DNA of 64,000 nucleotides from Clostridiales bacterium (GCA_014799665.1 JAAVHP010000027.1:33587-97586), one strand, 5' to 3'; shown: positions 23,470-32,072, counted from the stretch's first letter. The notes: generated from the letters alone by a model not told the origin. Translations and numbers: made by a program.

Positions 23470-24423
23470 TTAGTCTTCCGAAGCCCTAAGATCAAGCCCA
23501 AACCCGCGGAGCTTGGCGATAACCTCGTCGAGCGATTTTCTGCCGAGGTTGCGGACTTTAAGCATATCCTCCTCGGTCTTGCGGGTGAGGTCGGCGACGG
23601 TATGGATACCCGCGCGTTTCAAGCAGTTATAGCTGCGCACGGACAAATCCATTTCCTCGATGTTCATTTCGAGCACTTTTGCCTGACGGTCTTCCGAGCG
23701 CGACACCAAAATGTCCATGCCCGAAATGGTATCAGACAGCGCTACGAACAGTTTCACGTGGTCTTCGAGCGCCTTGGCGGCAAGCGAGAGCACGTCCTTA
23801 GCGGACAGACTGCCGTCGGTCTTGACGTTTATAGTGAGCTTGTCGAAGTCCATCGACTGCCCTACGCGCGTGGGCTCGACCGAGTACGACGCGAACTTGA
23901 CGGGCGTGAATATGGCGTCGATCGGGATATAGCCGATCGGGCGAGACGGGTCTTTAAGCTCATCGGCTACGACGTAGCCCCTGCCCTTACCGACGTAAAG
24001 CGTCATATCGAGCTTGGCGCCCTCGTCGAGCGTGCACAAATACAGATCGGGATTGAGCACTTCGATCTCGGGATCGACGTCGATATCCGCGGCGGTGACG
24101 GGACCTGCCGCTGTTTTTTGGATATGCAGCTCTTTTACGAGCGTTTTATCCTGATAGTTCGCTTTGAGGTTGAGCGATTTAAGATTGAGAATGATCTCCG
24201 CCACGTCCTCTTTAACGCCTTTGACGGTCGAGAACTCGTGGTCGACGCCTTCGATCATGATACCGATGACCGCCGCGCCGGGAAGATTGGATAACAATAC
24301 TCGCCTAAGCGCGTTACCGAGCGTGTGGCCGTAGCCGCGGTCAAGCGGCTCTACGACGAACTTGCCGGTACGGTAGCCCTCGGTTTCTTCCATCGTTATT
24401 CTCGGCATTTCGATTTCCATCAT
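23470..24423 (-). CDS. rpoA: RNA polymerase subunit alpha
   Basis: 317 residues, normal length. The N-terminal dimerisation domain (to about 230) has GYGHTLGNALRRVLLSNLPGAAV, and the C-terminal domain (about 250-317) has DLSVRSYNCLKRAGIHTVADL and LGRKSLDEVIAKLRGFGL, the helix-hairpin-helix that contacts promoter UP elements and activators. Two ATGs are adjacent; the first (24423) is better spaced from AAGGAG, the second would give the usual MEIE start. Confidence 0.98.
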   Translation of the reverse strand: MMEIEMPRITMEETEGYRTGKFVVEPLDRGYGHTLGNALRRVLLSNLPGAAVIGIMIEGVDHEFSTVKGVKEDVAEIILNLKSLNLKANYQDKTLVKELHIQKTAAGPVTAADIDVDPEIEVLNPDLYLCTLDEGAKLDMTLYVGKGRGYVVADELKDPSRPIGYIPIDAIFTPVKFASYSVEPTRVGQSMDFDKLTINVKTDGSLSAKDVLSLAAKALEDHVKLFVALSDTISGMDILVSRSEDRQAKVLEMNIEEMDLSVRSYNCLKRAGIHTVADLTRKTEEDMLKVRNLGRKSLDEVIAKLRGFGLDLRASED

Positions 24424-24440
24424 GGCTTAGATACTCCTTA

Positions 24441-25061
24441 TTACTTGGAATACAACTCGACTATGAGCTGCTCGTTAATGTTGAGGTCGATATCGTCGCG
24501 CTTGGGATTGTCAACGATCTTACCGACGAAGTTCTCGGTATCGAACGTGACCCACTTGGGCATGACGATCTTCGCTCCGCGCAGTTCTTTGAACAACGCA
24601 TTGTCGCGGCTGGTCTCACGAATGGATATCTCGTCGCCGAGCTTGATCTGGTACGACGGAATGTCTACGCGCTTGCCGTTGACAAGGATATGCCCGTGGT
24701 TGACGATCTGGCGCGCCATCTTGCGCGAAGCGCCGATTCCCATACGGAAAACAACGTTATCCAAACGCTTTTCGAGCATGGCGAGCATATTCTCGCCGGT
24801 AACGCCTTTCTTGGCGACCGCTTTTTCGTAATACTCGCGGAACTGTTTTTCGAGTACGCCGTAAGCGCGCTTGACCTTTTGCTTCTCGCGCAACTGCGTG
24901 TTATACTCACTGTTCTTTTTCCGCGTAAGCGCGTGCACGCCGGGCGGAACGGGTCTGCGCTCCATAGCGCATTTCTTGGATACACAGCGCTCGCCCTTTA
25001 AGAAAAGCTTCTGACCTTCCCTGCGGCACTGCCTGCAATCTGCACAAATATTTCTTGCCAT
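24441..25061 (-). CDS. rpsD: 30S ribosomal protein S4
   Basis: 206 residues. This is the zinc-binding form: four Cys in CADCRQC and KGERCVSKKC (residues 6-31). The S4 RNA-binding domain spans about 95-160 (RLDNVVFRMGIGASRKMARQIVNHGHILVNGKRVDIPS). S4 nucleates 16S assembly at the five-way junction and often represses the alpha operon. It lies between rpsK and rpoA, the standard order. Confidence 0.98.
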   Translation of the reverse strand: MARNICADCRQCRREGQKLFLKGERCVSKKCAMERRPVPPGVHALTRKKNSEYNTQLREKQKVKRAYGVLEKQFREYYEKAVAKKGVTGENMLAMLEKRLDNVVFRMGIGASRKMARQIVNHGHILVNGKRVDIPSYQIKLGDEISIRETSRDNALFKELRGAKIVMPKWVTFDTENFVGKIVDNPKRDDIDLNINEQLIVELYSK

Positions 25062-25076
25062 AATCTATGCTTCTCC

Positions 25077-25466
25077 TTAAACTCTGCGGCGTTTGGGGGG
25101 ACGGCACCCGTTGTGAGGAATGGGCGACACGTCGTTGATCTCGGTGACGGCAAGCCCTACGACTTCCATAGCGCGGATGGCGCTCTCTCTGCCGGGACCG
25201 GGGCCTTTAACGAACACCTTGACCGAACGCAAGCCGTGCTCCATTGCTCTACGCGCGGCTTCCTCAGCCGCCATCTGCGCCGCGTACGGCGTGGACTTAC
25301 GCGAGCCGCGAAATTTAAGCGCGCCCGCCGAGCAAGCGGCTATCGCATTGCCCTGCTCGTCCGTAACGGTAACGATCGTGTTATTGAACGACGCGTGGAT
25401 ATGAACGCAACCTTTATCGATATTCTTAGTGACCTTCTTTTTGGTCGTCGTCTTCTTAACTGCCAT
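25077..25466 (-). CDS. rpsK: 30S ribosomal protein S11
   Basis: 129 residues with the uS11 core: HIHASFNNTIVTVTDEQGN, SAGALKFRGSRKSTPYAAQ and the C-terminal DVSPIPHNGCRPPKRRRV that lines the platform near the E site. It starts 3 bp after the rpsM stop codon, so the two are translationally coupled. Confidence 0.98.
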   Translation of the reverse strand: MAVKKTTTKKKVTKNIDKGCVHIHASFNNTIVTVTDEQGNAIAACSAGALKFRGSRKSTPYAAQMAAEEAARRAMEHGLRSVKVFVKGPGPGRESAIRAMEVVGLAVTEINDVSPIPHNGCRPPKRRRV

Positions 25467-25469
25467 GGC

Positions 25470-25847
25470 TTAGCGCTCCTTCTTCTTGCTGCGCGAAACG
25501 GTGCGCTTCGGTCCCTTGCGGGTGCGCGCGTTCTGCTTGGTGTTTTGACCGCGAACGGGAAGGTTCTTACGATGCCTTACGCCGCGGTAGCAGCCTATAT
25601 CTTTAAGCCGCTTGATGTTGAGCTCGACTTCGCGGTGAAGATCGCCTTCCGTCTTGATATTCTTGTCGATATAAGTACGGAGCGCGTTTTCCTGATCACC
25701 GGTCAAGTCCTTAACGCGAATGTCGGGGCTGATACCCGTCGCTTCGAGAATTTTGTTCGCCGTGGGACGGCCGATACCGTAGATGTACGTCAAGCCGATC
25801 TCGATACGCTTGTCCTTGGGCAAATCAATACCTGCAATTCTTGCCAC
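25470..25847 (-). CDS. rpsM: 30S ribosomal protein S13
   Basis: 125 residues. ARIAGIDLPKDKRIEIGLTYIYGIG is the conserved start and the basic tail GQNTKQNARTRKGPKRTVSR reaches the P-site tRNA. S13 forms head-to-large-subunit bridges. It is separated from rpmJ by 317 bp that hold a G-run repeat and family A copy A2, an unusually long gap inside this operon. Confidence 0.98.
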   Translation of the reverse strand: MARIAGIDLPKDKRIEIGLTYIYGIGRPTANKILEATGISPDIRVKDLTGDQENALRTYIDKNIKTEGDLHREVELNIKRLKDIGCYRGVRHRKNLPVRGQNTKQNARTRKGPKRTVSRSKKKER

Positions 25848-25948
25848 TTTTTGTCTCCTTGAAAGTTTTGAAAAGATTTATATTTGCTCGCTCCGTCACG
25901 AAGCGTGTGGAATGTCGCGCCCGTGATTAAGCGGTGTTTAGCAAATTA

Positions 25949-25979
25949 GGGAACAGGGCACAGGGCATAGGGGTCAGGG
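25949..25979 (+). repeat. GGG-run repeat (G-quadruplex-type), copy 1
   Basis: Five G runs (GGG, GGG, GGG, GGGG, GGG) separated by 3-4 nt loops (AACA, CACA, CATA, TCA) satisfy the canonical G3+N1-7 quadruplex pattern. It lies in the rpmJ-rpsM gap. The rest of 25848-26033 is unremarkable. Confidence 0.75.
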
Positions 25980-26033
25980 AATGTCTAATTTAATTGTTAC
26001 CTCTATGACTGTGCAATATTAATAAGTGCGTAT

Positions 26034-26162
26034 CTTTGAGTGCGGAGATGCGAGTTAGGCAAGGAAGTCCGAGCGCCGACCGACGGGAGTGTACACCGAA
26101 GTACATGACCGAGGGCGGCGCGACGGCTGACGCCGCATAACGACGCATACACGCGCTCAAAG
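26034..26162 (-). repeat. Family A element, short form (A2), at the rpmJ stop codon
   Basis: 129 bp, closing stem CTTTGAGTGCG... with ...CGCGCTCAAAG. The 76-nt core (26060-26135) differs from that of A4 by one base, although the arms of A2 and A4 are unrelated in sequence. It ends 2 nt before the rpmJ stop codon, in transcript orientation directly after it. Confidence 0.88.
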
Positions 26163-26164
26163 AA

Positions 26165-26281
26165 TTAACCTTGACGCTGTTTATGGCTCGGGTTCTTGCT
26201 GCAAATGACCATAACTTTGCCGTGACGGCGAATGACCTTGCATTTATCGCACATGGGTTTTACGGAAGATCTTACTTTCAT
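26165..26281 (-). CDS. rpmJ: 50S ribosomal protein L36
   Basis: 38 residues, beginning MKVRSSVKPMCDKCKVIRRH and ending HKQRQG, with the zinc ligands C-x2-C, Cys27 and His33 of the zinc-binding bL36 form. It lies between infA and rpsM as in other Firmicutes. Its stop codon abuts family A element A2. Confidence 0.97.
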   Translation of the reverse strand: MKVRSSVKPMCDKCKVIRRHGKVMVICSKNPSHKQRQG

Positions 26282-26325
26282 GATTTTTACTCCTGTGAAA
26301 GATTGTTACTTGTTTCGGGTGAAGC

Positions 26326-26547
26326 TTAGTTCTTGCTTCTGAACGTTATTATGCCTTTCGTTATATCATACGGCGATATCGCCACTTTGACTCTGTCACC
26401 CAACAACACCTTGATGTAGTTGACGCGCATTTTACCCGCGATGGTGCAGAGCACGATTGCACCGTTATCGAGCTTTACCTTGAACTTAGTTCCCGGCAAG
26501 CATTCCTCGACGGTGCCTTCGGTTTCGATATTGTCACTTCTCGGCAT
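26326..26547 (-). CDS. infA: Translation initiation factor IF-1
   Basis: 73 residues, a single OB-fold (S1-like) domain: IETEGTVEECLPGTKFKVKLDNGAIVLCTIAGKMRVNYIKVLLGDRVKVAISPYD. It binds the 30S A site during initiation. GGAGG precedes the ATG, and its start overlaps the end of the KOW gene by 14 nt. Confidence 0.98.
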   Translation of the reverse strand: MPRSDNIETEGTVEECLPGTKFKVKLDNGAIVLCTIAGKMRVNYIKVLLGDRVKVAISPYDITKGIITFRSKN

Positions 26548-26788
26548 ACAACCTCCTATCCGATACGTATTGTTTTATTCGCTTTTTAAGCGTTGCGTTT
26601 GTCGGGTTTTTTATGCCGCTCTCCGCGACTACCCGTAAATGCCGTTTTCGTTTGAGCTTGGGCTTTTCCATGCCGCGGCTCTTGCCGTCCGCTATCAGCA
26701 CGAACTCGTCGCCCGCCTGTGCCACCACTACGAACGGTTTGCCCGCGTCGTGACCTTTCAGGCTGATCACTATATCGCCGATTTGCAT
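26534..26788 (-). CDS. KOW-domain RNA-binding protein (L14e-like)
   Basis: 84 residues from the ATG at 26788; a GTG three codons upstream (26797) is possible. MQIGDIVISLKGHDAGKPFVVVAQAGDEFVLIADGKSRGMEKPKLKRKRHLRVV is a KOW motif with the basic stretch of archaeal/eukaryal L14e. In Clostridia and related Bacillota a gene of this kind sits between map and infA, as here. It is presumed ribosome-associated, but its role is not established. Confidence 0.9.
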   Translation of the reverse strand: MQIGDIVISLKGHDAGKPFVVVAQAGDEFVLIADGKSRGMEKPKLKRKRHLRVVAESGIKNPTNATLKKRIKQYVSDRRLYAEK

Positions 26789-26827
26789 GAGTTGCACAAT
26801 CCTTGTTTAGTGTAGTGTGTCGAACGG

Positions 26828-27568
26828 TTACAGTGTTAAGATCTCGGGCTCGCCGTCGGTTACTATAACCGTGTTCTCGTAGTGCGCGGCGTTGCTCTTG
26901 TCCTTAGTGCGGACCGTCCACTTATCGCGCTCGACGTACACGCGCCAGTCGCCGCGGGTTATCATCGGCTCGATACATATACACAAGCCGTTCCTAAGCG
27001 GTGCGCCCGTGCCGCGCTTGCCGAAGTTGGGGACTTCCGGCGGCTCGTGCATTTCGTGCCCGATACCATGACCGGTCAGCGCACGTACCACGCCGTAGCC
27101 GTGAAGCTCGGTGTAGAGCTGGACGGCGCTCGATATATCGCCTACGCGGTTGCCCGCTTTCGCGTATTCGAGTCCGACGAAGAACGCTTTCTCGGCTGCG
27201 TCGATGAGCGCTAAGTCGTCCGCTTTGACGTTGCCGACCGCGAAGGTCCGCGCCGCGTCGCCCTGGTATCCGTTCAAAAGTGCGGTAATGTCGACAGACA
27301 CTATGTCGCCGTCCTTGACCGTCGCAAGCGACGGTATGCCGTGGACGACCACGTCGTTTACCGATATGCACGAGGCGTTGGGATATCCCTCAAACCCCTT
27401 GCTCGACGGCGTTGCGCCGAAAGACCGTATGACTTCTTCCACAACCGCGTCGATTTCGAGCGTCGTTACGCCCGGTTTAATGAACTTGCCCGCCGCTTCG
27501 AGCGCCGCTTTTACTACGCGGCTCGCCGCGCGCATTCCGTCGCGCTCTTTTTCGGACTTGACTATCAT
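26828..27568 (-). CDS. map: Methionine aminopeptidase, type I
   Basis: 246 residues. The five metal ligands are in place: Asp in VSVDITALLNGYQGDAARTF (two), His in GHGIGHEMHEPP, Glu in CICIEPMI and Glu near the end (HYENTVIVTDGEPEIL). It removes the initiator Met from nascent proteins. It overlaps adk by 4 nt (ATGA). Confidence 0.97.
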   Translation of the reverse strand: MIVKSEKERDGMRAASRVVKAALEAAGKFIKPGVTTLEIDAVVEEVIRSFGATPSSKGFEGYPNASCISVNDVVVHGIPSLATVKDGDIVSVDITALLNGYQGDAARTFAVGNVKADDLALIDAAEKAFFVGLEYAKAGNRVGDISSAVQLYTELHGYGVVRALTGHGIGHEMHEPPEVPNFGKRGTGAPLRNGLCICIEPMITRGDWRVYVERDKWTVRTKDKSNAAHYENTVIVTDGEPEILTL

Positions 27569-28182
27569 TTAAGCGCCGCCTCGATAGATTTGTTTACTTC
27601 GTCTATCGCCTGCATTCCGTCGATGTTCTTTAACAGACCTTTCGCCTGATAGTAATCGACGAGCGGTGCGGTGTTCTCGTTGTAGACTTTGAGCCTGTTC
27701 TCCACGACTTCGCGCTTGTCGTCGTCGCGGATAACGAGCTTGTCGCCGCACGCCTTGCAGATCCCGTCGGGCGCGTCCTGCGCGCTCGTCGTATATCCGC
27801 ATTTGAGGCAGACCCTGCGGCTTGCCATGCGGTCGGCGAGCTTGTTAAGGTCGGTGACGAGGTTGAGCGCGACGTCGATACTGACTATCTCGCTGAGCGC
27901 GTCCGCCTGTGCCTTGGTGCGCGGGAAACCGTCGAGAAGAAAGCCTTTTTTGCAGTCGGCCTGCTCGATCCTGTTCTTTAACAGTGCGAGCACCAGCTCG
28001 TCGGGAACAAGCTTGCCTGCGTCCATGTACGCTTTCGCCTGCTTGCCGAGCTCCGTCCCGTCCGCTATGTTCTTGCGTAATAGGTCGCCCGTCGAGATGT
28101 GCGGTATATTGTGCGTTTTGCAGATGAGCGCCGCTTGCGTGCCTTTGCCGCTGCCCGGCGCACCCATGATTATGAGATTCAT
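27565..28182 (-). CDS. adk: Adenylate kinase
   Basis: 205 residues from the ATG at 28182 (GGAGACAC upstream). The P-loop GAPGSGKGT (7-15), the AMP-binding HISTGDLLR and the LID with a CxxC...CxxC zinc site (CLKCGY and CKACGD) mark the zinc-containing form of Gram-positives. It interconverts ATP + AMP and 2 ADP. The frame is open further upstream, but that part encodes a family C repeat and is not counted. Confidence 0.97.
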   Translation of the reverse strand: MNLIIMGAPGSGKGTQAALICKTHNIPHISTGDLLRKNIADGTELGKQAKAYMDAGKLVPDELVLALLKNRIEQADCKKGFLLDGFPRTKAQADALSEIVSIDVALNLVTDLNKLADRMASRRVCLKCGYTTSAQDAPDGICKACGDKLVIRDDDKREVVENRLKVYNENTAPLVDYYQAKGLLKNIDGMQAIDEVNKSIEAALK

Positions 28183-28198
28183 GTGTCTCCTTTTTTTC

Positions 28199-28241
28199 GT
28201 TACTTCTTTTGAAAAAGAAGTAACCAAGAAAACTTTACGTT
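28199..28241 (+). repeat. Family C hairpin-tail repeat, copy C4
   Basis: TTACTTCTTTTGAAAAAGAA hairpin, then GTAACCAAGAAAACTTTACGTT. It is on the strand opposite the operon, just 5' of the adk ribosome binding site, with no terminator nearby. Confidence 0.8.
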
Positions 28242-28272
28242 GGAAAATGAATAAGTGTGTTGTTGCTTAGTC

Positions 28273-28399
28273 AAATTTTGCGTAGTCGCGTCGCAGACGG
28301 GCAACAGTCGGTGAGGCGCCGACGGGAGTGTACTTCGCGTACATGACCAAGGCGCCGAGGCGAACGTAGCCCGTATCCGACGATGAATACGCAAAATTT
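28273..28399 (-). repeat. Family A element, short form (A3), overlapping the secY stop codon
   Basis: 127 bp, closing stem AAATTTTGCGTA... with ...TACGCAAAATTT. The core has GACGGGAGTGTACTTCGCGTACATGACC. Its edge shares two bases with the TAA stop codon (28398-28400) of secY. Confidence 0.88.
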
Positions 28400-29714
28400 A
28401 TTTCAAGAAGCCTTTGTACTGCTTCATCATCAACTGACTTTGCAGCTGCTTATCGAATTCGAGCGCGACCGAAACGACGATCAGCATACCCGTTGCGGAG
28501 AACGCATTGACAAGCGTCGGGTTATCGAGCACTGCCGCGAATATGACCGACGGCACGAGTGCGATAAACATAAGGAAGAACGCGCCGAACAGTGTGAGGC
28601 GTTTGCTTATTCTAGCGAGGTACTCGGTAGTGGGTTTGCCCGGGCGAATACCGTTGATAAAGCCGCCGTACTGTTGGATATTGCGCGAGATGTCCTCGGG
28701 ATTGAACTCGATCTGTGCGTAGAAATACGAGAAGAACAGAATGAGCAATGCGACGAGGATATAATAGATGGGGTACTTACTGCCCGCGCCCAGCCACGTC
28801 GACCACCAGGCATAGAAACTGCTTTCGGGTGCAACGAGCTGCGCTATCATTTGCGGGAAAGTAATGAGCGCCGTCGCGAAGATGATCGGCATAACGCCGC
28901 TCGCGTTGAGCTTGATGGGAATGAACGTGCTCTGTCCGCCGTACTGCTTTCTGCCTTTTATCTGCTTGGCGTACTGAACGGGCACTCTGCGCTCCGCGCT
29001 GTCCACGAACACGATGAGCATGAACACTGCGATAACCATGACGGCAAAACCGACAAGATCCCATGCCGCGTACGCCGCTTCTTCTGCCGAGCCGGTAAAC
29101 GCAACCGTGAATTGTGCGATGATCGAGCGTCCCGCCGAAGCGATGATACCGACGAAGATCAAAAGGCTTATACCGTTGCCGATACCGTAATCGGTGATGC
29201 GCTCGCCCAACCACATGGTGAGCATAGAGCCCATAACGAGAAGTACAACAACGAATATAGCGATGAGCCAGGTCTGGGTCATAGGACCGAACACGGTGTT
29301 CGACAGCATACCGCCGCGCGCGTACGATACCGTAACGCCTATCGCCTGCGCAAGCGCGAGCGCGATAGTGATATAGCGCGTGATCTGCGTGATCTTTTTC
29401 CTGCCCTCGTCGCCCTGCTTCTGGTATTCTTGAAGCCGCGGGATAGCAACCGACAAGAGCTGCAAAATAATTGACGCATTGATATACGGCGTTATACCGA
29501 TAGCGAACAACGCGCCGTTAGCAAGCGCGTTACCCGTGATACCGTTAAGCAGTCCCAAAAGCCCTTCCGTAGCAGTGCCCGAATCCACAGTCGGGTCAAT
29601 ACCCGGAACAGGTATCCAGCAACCCAAGCGGTATACAAAGAGCAGCGCAAGCGTGATCAAGATCTTGATGCGCACCTCTTTGTTTTTGAAAGCGTTTTTT
29701 AGCGTTTCAAACAT
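28398..29714 (-). CDS. secY: Preprotein translocase subunit SecY
   Basis: 438 residues with ten transmembrane helices and SecY hallmarks: RIKILITLALLFVYRLGCWIPVPGID at the start, TPYINASIILQLL in TM2, RRVPVQYAKQIKGRKQYGGQSTFIPIKLNASGVMPIIFA leading into TM7, and the C-terminal basic tail. It forms the protein-export channel with SecE and SecG. It follows rplO with a 1-nt overlap. Confidence 0.98.
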   Translation of the reverse strand: MFETLKNAFKNKEVRIKILITLALLFVYRLGCWIPVPGIDPTVDSGTATEGLLGLLNGITGNALANGALFAIGITPYINASIILQLLSVAIPRLQEYQKQGDEGRKKITQITRYITIALALAQAIGVTVSYARGGMLSNTVFGPMTQTWLIAIFVVVLLVMGSMLTMWLGERITDYGIGNGISLLIFVGIIASAGRSIIAQFTVAFTGSAEEAAYAAWDLVGFAVMVIAVFMLIVFVDSAERRVPVQYAKQIKGRKQYGGQSTFIPIKLNASGVMPIIFATALITFPQMIAQLVAPESSFYAWWSTWLGAGSKYPIYYILVALLILFFSYFYAQIEFNPEDISRNIQQYGGFINGIRPGKPTTEYLARISKRLTLFGAFFLMFIALVPSVIFAAVLDNPTLVNAFSATGMLIVVSVALEFDKQLQSQLMMKQYKGFLK

Positions 29715-30157
29715 TAGATGACCTCAACAGTGCCGCCCGCTTTTTCGATCTTCTCTTTTGCGGACGCGGTAAACTTCGCCGCTTTGACCGTAAGCTTTTT
29801 GGTCAGCTCGCCGTCGCCGAGCACTTTAAGCCCGTACGCTTCGACCTTTTTAACGATACCCGTTTCGACCAAAAGTTTAAGATCGACGACCGTGCCGTCG
29901 TCAAACTCGTTGAGCTTGTCAACGTTGATAACCGAAAATTCCTTTTGGAACTTGTTGTTAAAGCCGCGCTTAGGCAAACGACGCATAAGCGTGATCTGTC
30001 CGCCCTCGAACCCGGGACGAACGCCGCCACCGCTGCGCGCCCATTGACCTTTATGACCTTTACCGGAAGTTTTACCGAGTCCCGAACCAATACCTCTGCC
30101 AAGTCTCTTGGCTTTGGTACGCGAGCCGTCAGCCGGCATAAGTGCGTGCATTTTCAT
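29714..30157 (-). CDS. rplO: 50S ribosomal protein L15
   Basis: 147 residues, normal length. GSRTKAKRLGRGIGSGLGKTSGKGHKGQ is the glycine- and lysine-rich extension that threads into 23S rRNA; the globular C-terminus has VEAYGLKVLGDGELTKKLTVKAAKF. It is translationally coupled to secY. Confidence 0.98.
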   Translation of the reverse strand: MKMHALMPADGSRTKAKRLGRGIGSGLGKTSGKGHKGQWARSGGGVRPGFEGGQITLMRRLPKRGFNNKFQKEFSVINVDKLNEFDDGTVVDLKLLVETGIVKKVEAYGLKVLGDGELTKKLTVKAAKFTASAKEKIEKAGGTVEVI

Positions 30158-30159
30158 AA

Positions 30160-30363
30160 TTAAGCCTCCGTTACGGTGACAAGATGGCTGACAACATTGA
30201 TCATGCCGCGCATAGCGGGCGTGTCGTCGACCGTCACCGTTTGGTGAATCTTTTTAAGCCCCAACGCCTCAACCGTGCGCTGCTGCTTTACCAAGCGTCC
30301 CGCCGTGCTCTTAACAAGCGTGACGTTAAGCTTCTTGGTTTCGTTTTCTGCTTTCTTAGCCAT
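30160..30363 (-). CDS. rpmD: 50S ribosomal protein L30
   Basis: 67 residues from the ATG at 30363, chosen for its GGAG seven nt upstream and the conserved start of mature L30 (KLNVTLVKSTAGRLVKQQRTVEALGLKKIHQTV). An upstream in-frame ATG would add 13 residues without family support. The 244-bp gap to rpsE contains family A element A4. Confidence 0.96.
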   Translation of the reverse strand: MAKKAENETKKLNVTLVKSTAGRLVKQQRTVEALGLKKIHQTVTVDDTPAMRGMINVVSHLVTVTEA

Positions 30364-30478
30364 GTTTATCTCCATATAATAGTGAAGAATGTCGTTGCAC
30401 ATATCTTTATATAAAGTATACGTGCAACAAGTAGTCGACGAGCAATGCGGCGTATCACCGCGAACTCAAACCGACTTG

Positions 30479-30607
30479 CTTTTTTAGTGTAGGCGCGGCA
30501 TAGACAAGGAAGTCCGAGCGCCGACCGACGGGAGTGTACACCGAAGTACATGACCGAGGGCAGCGCGACGGCTGACGCCGTATATGCCGATGCATACGCC
30601 AAAAAAG
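30479..30607 (-). repeat. Family A element, short form (A4), at the rpsE stop codon
   Basis: 129 bp, closing stem CTTTTTTAGTGTAGGCG... with ...CATACGCCAAAAAAG. The core 30505-30580 is identical to A2 except at one base. The edge abuts the rpsE TAA (30608-30610). Confidence 0.88.
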
Positions 30608-31129
30608 TTAAAGGATTTCGTCGACAGTCTTGCCCCTCAACGCCGCCACCTGATCGAGCGTTCTCAAACCTTCGAGCGCTTTCATGGTAGCCTTAACAAC
30701 GTTGATCGGGTTACGCGAGCCGTAGCACTTGGTCGTGATGTTATTGATACCGCAAAGTTCGAGCACCGCACGCACGCTACCGCCGGCGATAACGCCTTTA
30801 CCTTCGGGAGCGGGACGAAGCAAGACCTTGCTGCAAGAGAACTCGCCGACCGTTTCGTGCGGGATAGCCGTGCCGTTAAGCGCGATCTTTTTCATATCGC
30901 GGCGCGCCGCCTGCTCGGCTTTCTTGATCGCCTCGGGAACCTCGGTCGCCTTGCCCATGCCGATACCGACTCTGCCCTTGCCGTCACCGGCAACGACGAG
31001 CGCGGCGAAGCTGCTGTTACGACCGCCCTTAACGACCTTACTTACCCTGCGGGTAGTGACGAGCTTGGTTTTGATCCCGTCGTCAACGACGTCCTTTTCT
31101 CTTTTCTTTCTAAATTCTTCGCGTGCCAT
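30608..31129 (-). CDS. rpsE: 30S ribosomal protein S5
   Basis: 173 residues. The dsRNA-binding N-terminal domain has KTKLVTTRRVSKVVKGGRNSSFAALVVAGDGKGRVGIGMGKA, and the C-terminal domain has GVIAGGSVRAVLELCGINNITTKCYGSRNPINVVKATMKAL. S5 controls decoding accuracy with S4 and S12. Confidence 0.98.
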   Translation of the reverse strand: MAREEFRKKREKDVVDDGIKTKLVTTRRVSKVVKGGRNSSFAALVVAGDGKGRVGIGMGKATEVPEAIKKAEQAARRDMKKIALNGTAIPHETVGEFSCSKVLLRPAPEGKGVIAGGSVRAVLELCGINNITTKCYGSRNPINVVKATMKALEGLRTLDQVAALRGKTVDEIL

Positions 31130-31138
31130 GATAACTCC

Positions 31139-31501
31139 TTAGAATTTAAGCCCGGCGTTTCTCGCCGCGTCCGCAAGTGCTTTGACTCTGCCCGTGTACA
31201 GGTATCCGCCGCGATCGAACACGACTTCTATGATGCCCTGTTTCTGAGCCTTTTGAGCAACGTCGCTGCCGACGAACTCAGCTTGCTGGGTTTTGGTTTT
31301 GCCGTCGAGGTTAGCGCCCTTAACGAGCGTGCTGCTCGAACACAGCGTTACGCCTTTTACGTCGTCGATGACCTGCGCATAGATATGGCTGGTCGAACGG
31401 TAAACCGCAAGGCGCGGACGCGCGGCAGTGCCTTTTATGTCGTTACGCAGGCGCGCGTGGCGCTTCATGCGAACTTTATTTTTATCGATTTTCTTAATCA
31501 T
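31139..31501 (-). CDS. rplR: 50S ribosomal protein L18
   Basis: 120 residues: MIKKIDKNKVRMKRHARLRNDIKGTAARPRLAVYRSTSHIYAQVIDDVKG is the basic N-terminus and 5S-rRNA-binding fold, and ends GRVKALADAARNAGLKF. It sits between rplF and rpsE in standard order, with AGGAG upstream. Confidence 0.98.
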   Translation of the reverse strand: MIKKIDKNKVRMKRHARLRNDIKGTAARPRLAVYRSTSHIYAQVIDDVKGVTLCSSSTLVKGANLDGKTKTQQAEFVGSDVAQKAQKQGIIEVVFDRGGYLYTGRVKALADAARNAGLKF

Positions 31502-31512
31502 AAGACACTCTC

Positions 31513-32058
31513 CTATTTCTTGCCTGCGGTCTTAGCCTCTTTGCGGAGGACCTTTTCAGTGCTGTAATGCAGACCGTAACCGTGATAGGGCTCGACGGGA
31601 CGCTTGGACTTGATCTGAGCTGCGACCTCGCCGACGAACTCCTTGCTGATACCGCTGACGACGATGGTGAGCGGATCGGGGCAAGTGATCGTAATGCCTT
31701 CGGGGATAGTGTATTCCACAGGCTTGCTGTAACCGATGTTCATAACGAGCTTGTTGCCCGTTACGGCGCATTTGTAACCGACGCCCGCCACGATAAGCGT
31801 TTTGGTGAAAGCGTTCTGCACGCCCGCTACCATGTTGGCGATGAGCTGACGGTACAAACCGTGGTAAGCACGGGTTTGCTTATCTTCGTTAGCGCGCTCG
31901 ACGTTGACCACGCCCGCGCCGATAACGACGTTAATATCCTTACTGACGATTTCCTGTTTGAGCTCGCCCAGCTTGCCCTTGACGGTGACGACACCGTTCT
32001 CGAAGCTGACCGTAACGCCGGCGGGAACGTCAATATGTTTTCTGCCAATTCGCGACAT
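31513..32058 (-). CDS. rplF: 50S ribosomal protein L6
   Basis: 181 residues from the ATG at 32058, which has GGAGG upstream and gives the conserved MSRIGRKHIDVPAGVTV start. Two repeated domains are present; the second contains PEGITITCPDPLTIVVSGISKEFVGEVAAQIKSKRPVEPYHGYGL, the 23S contact near the sarcin-ricin loop. The reading frame continues upstream into rpsH without family support. Confidence 0.98.
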   Translation of the reverse strand: MSRIGRKHIDVPAGVTVSFENGVVTVKGKLGELKQEIVSKDINVVIGAGVVNVERANEDKQTRAYHGLYRQLIANMVAGVQNAFTKTLIVAGVGYKCAVTGNKLVMNIGYSKPVEYTIPEGITITCPDPLTIVVSGISKEFVGEVAAQIKSKRPVEPYHGYGLHYSTEKVLRKEAKTAGKK

Positions 32059-32072
32059 TGTAATTCGACCTC

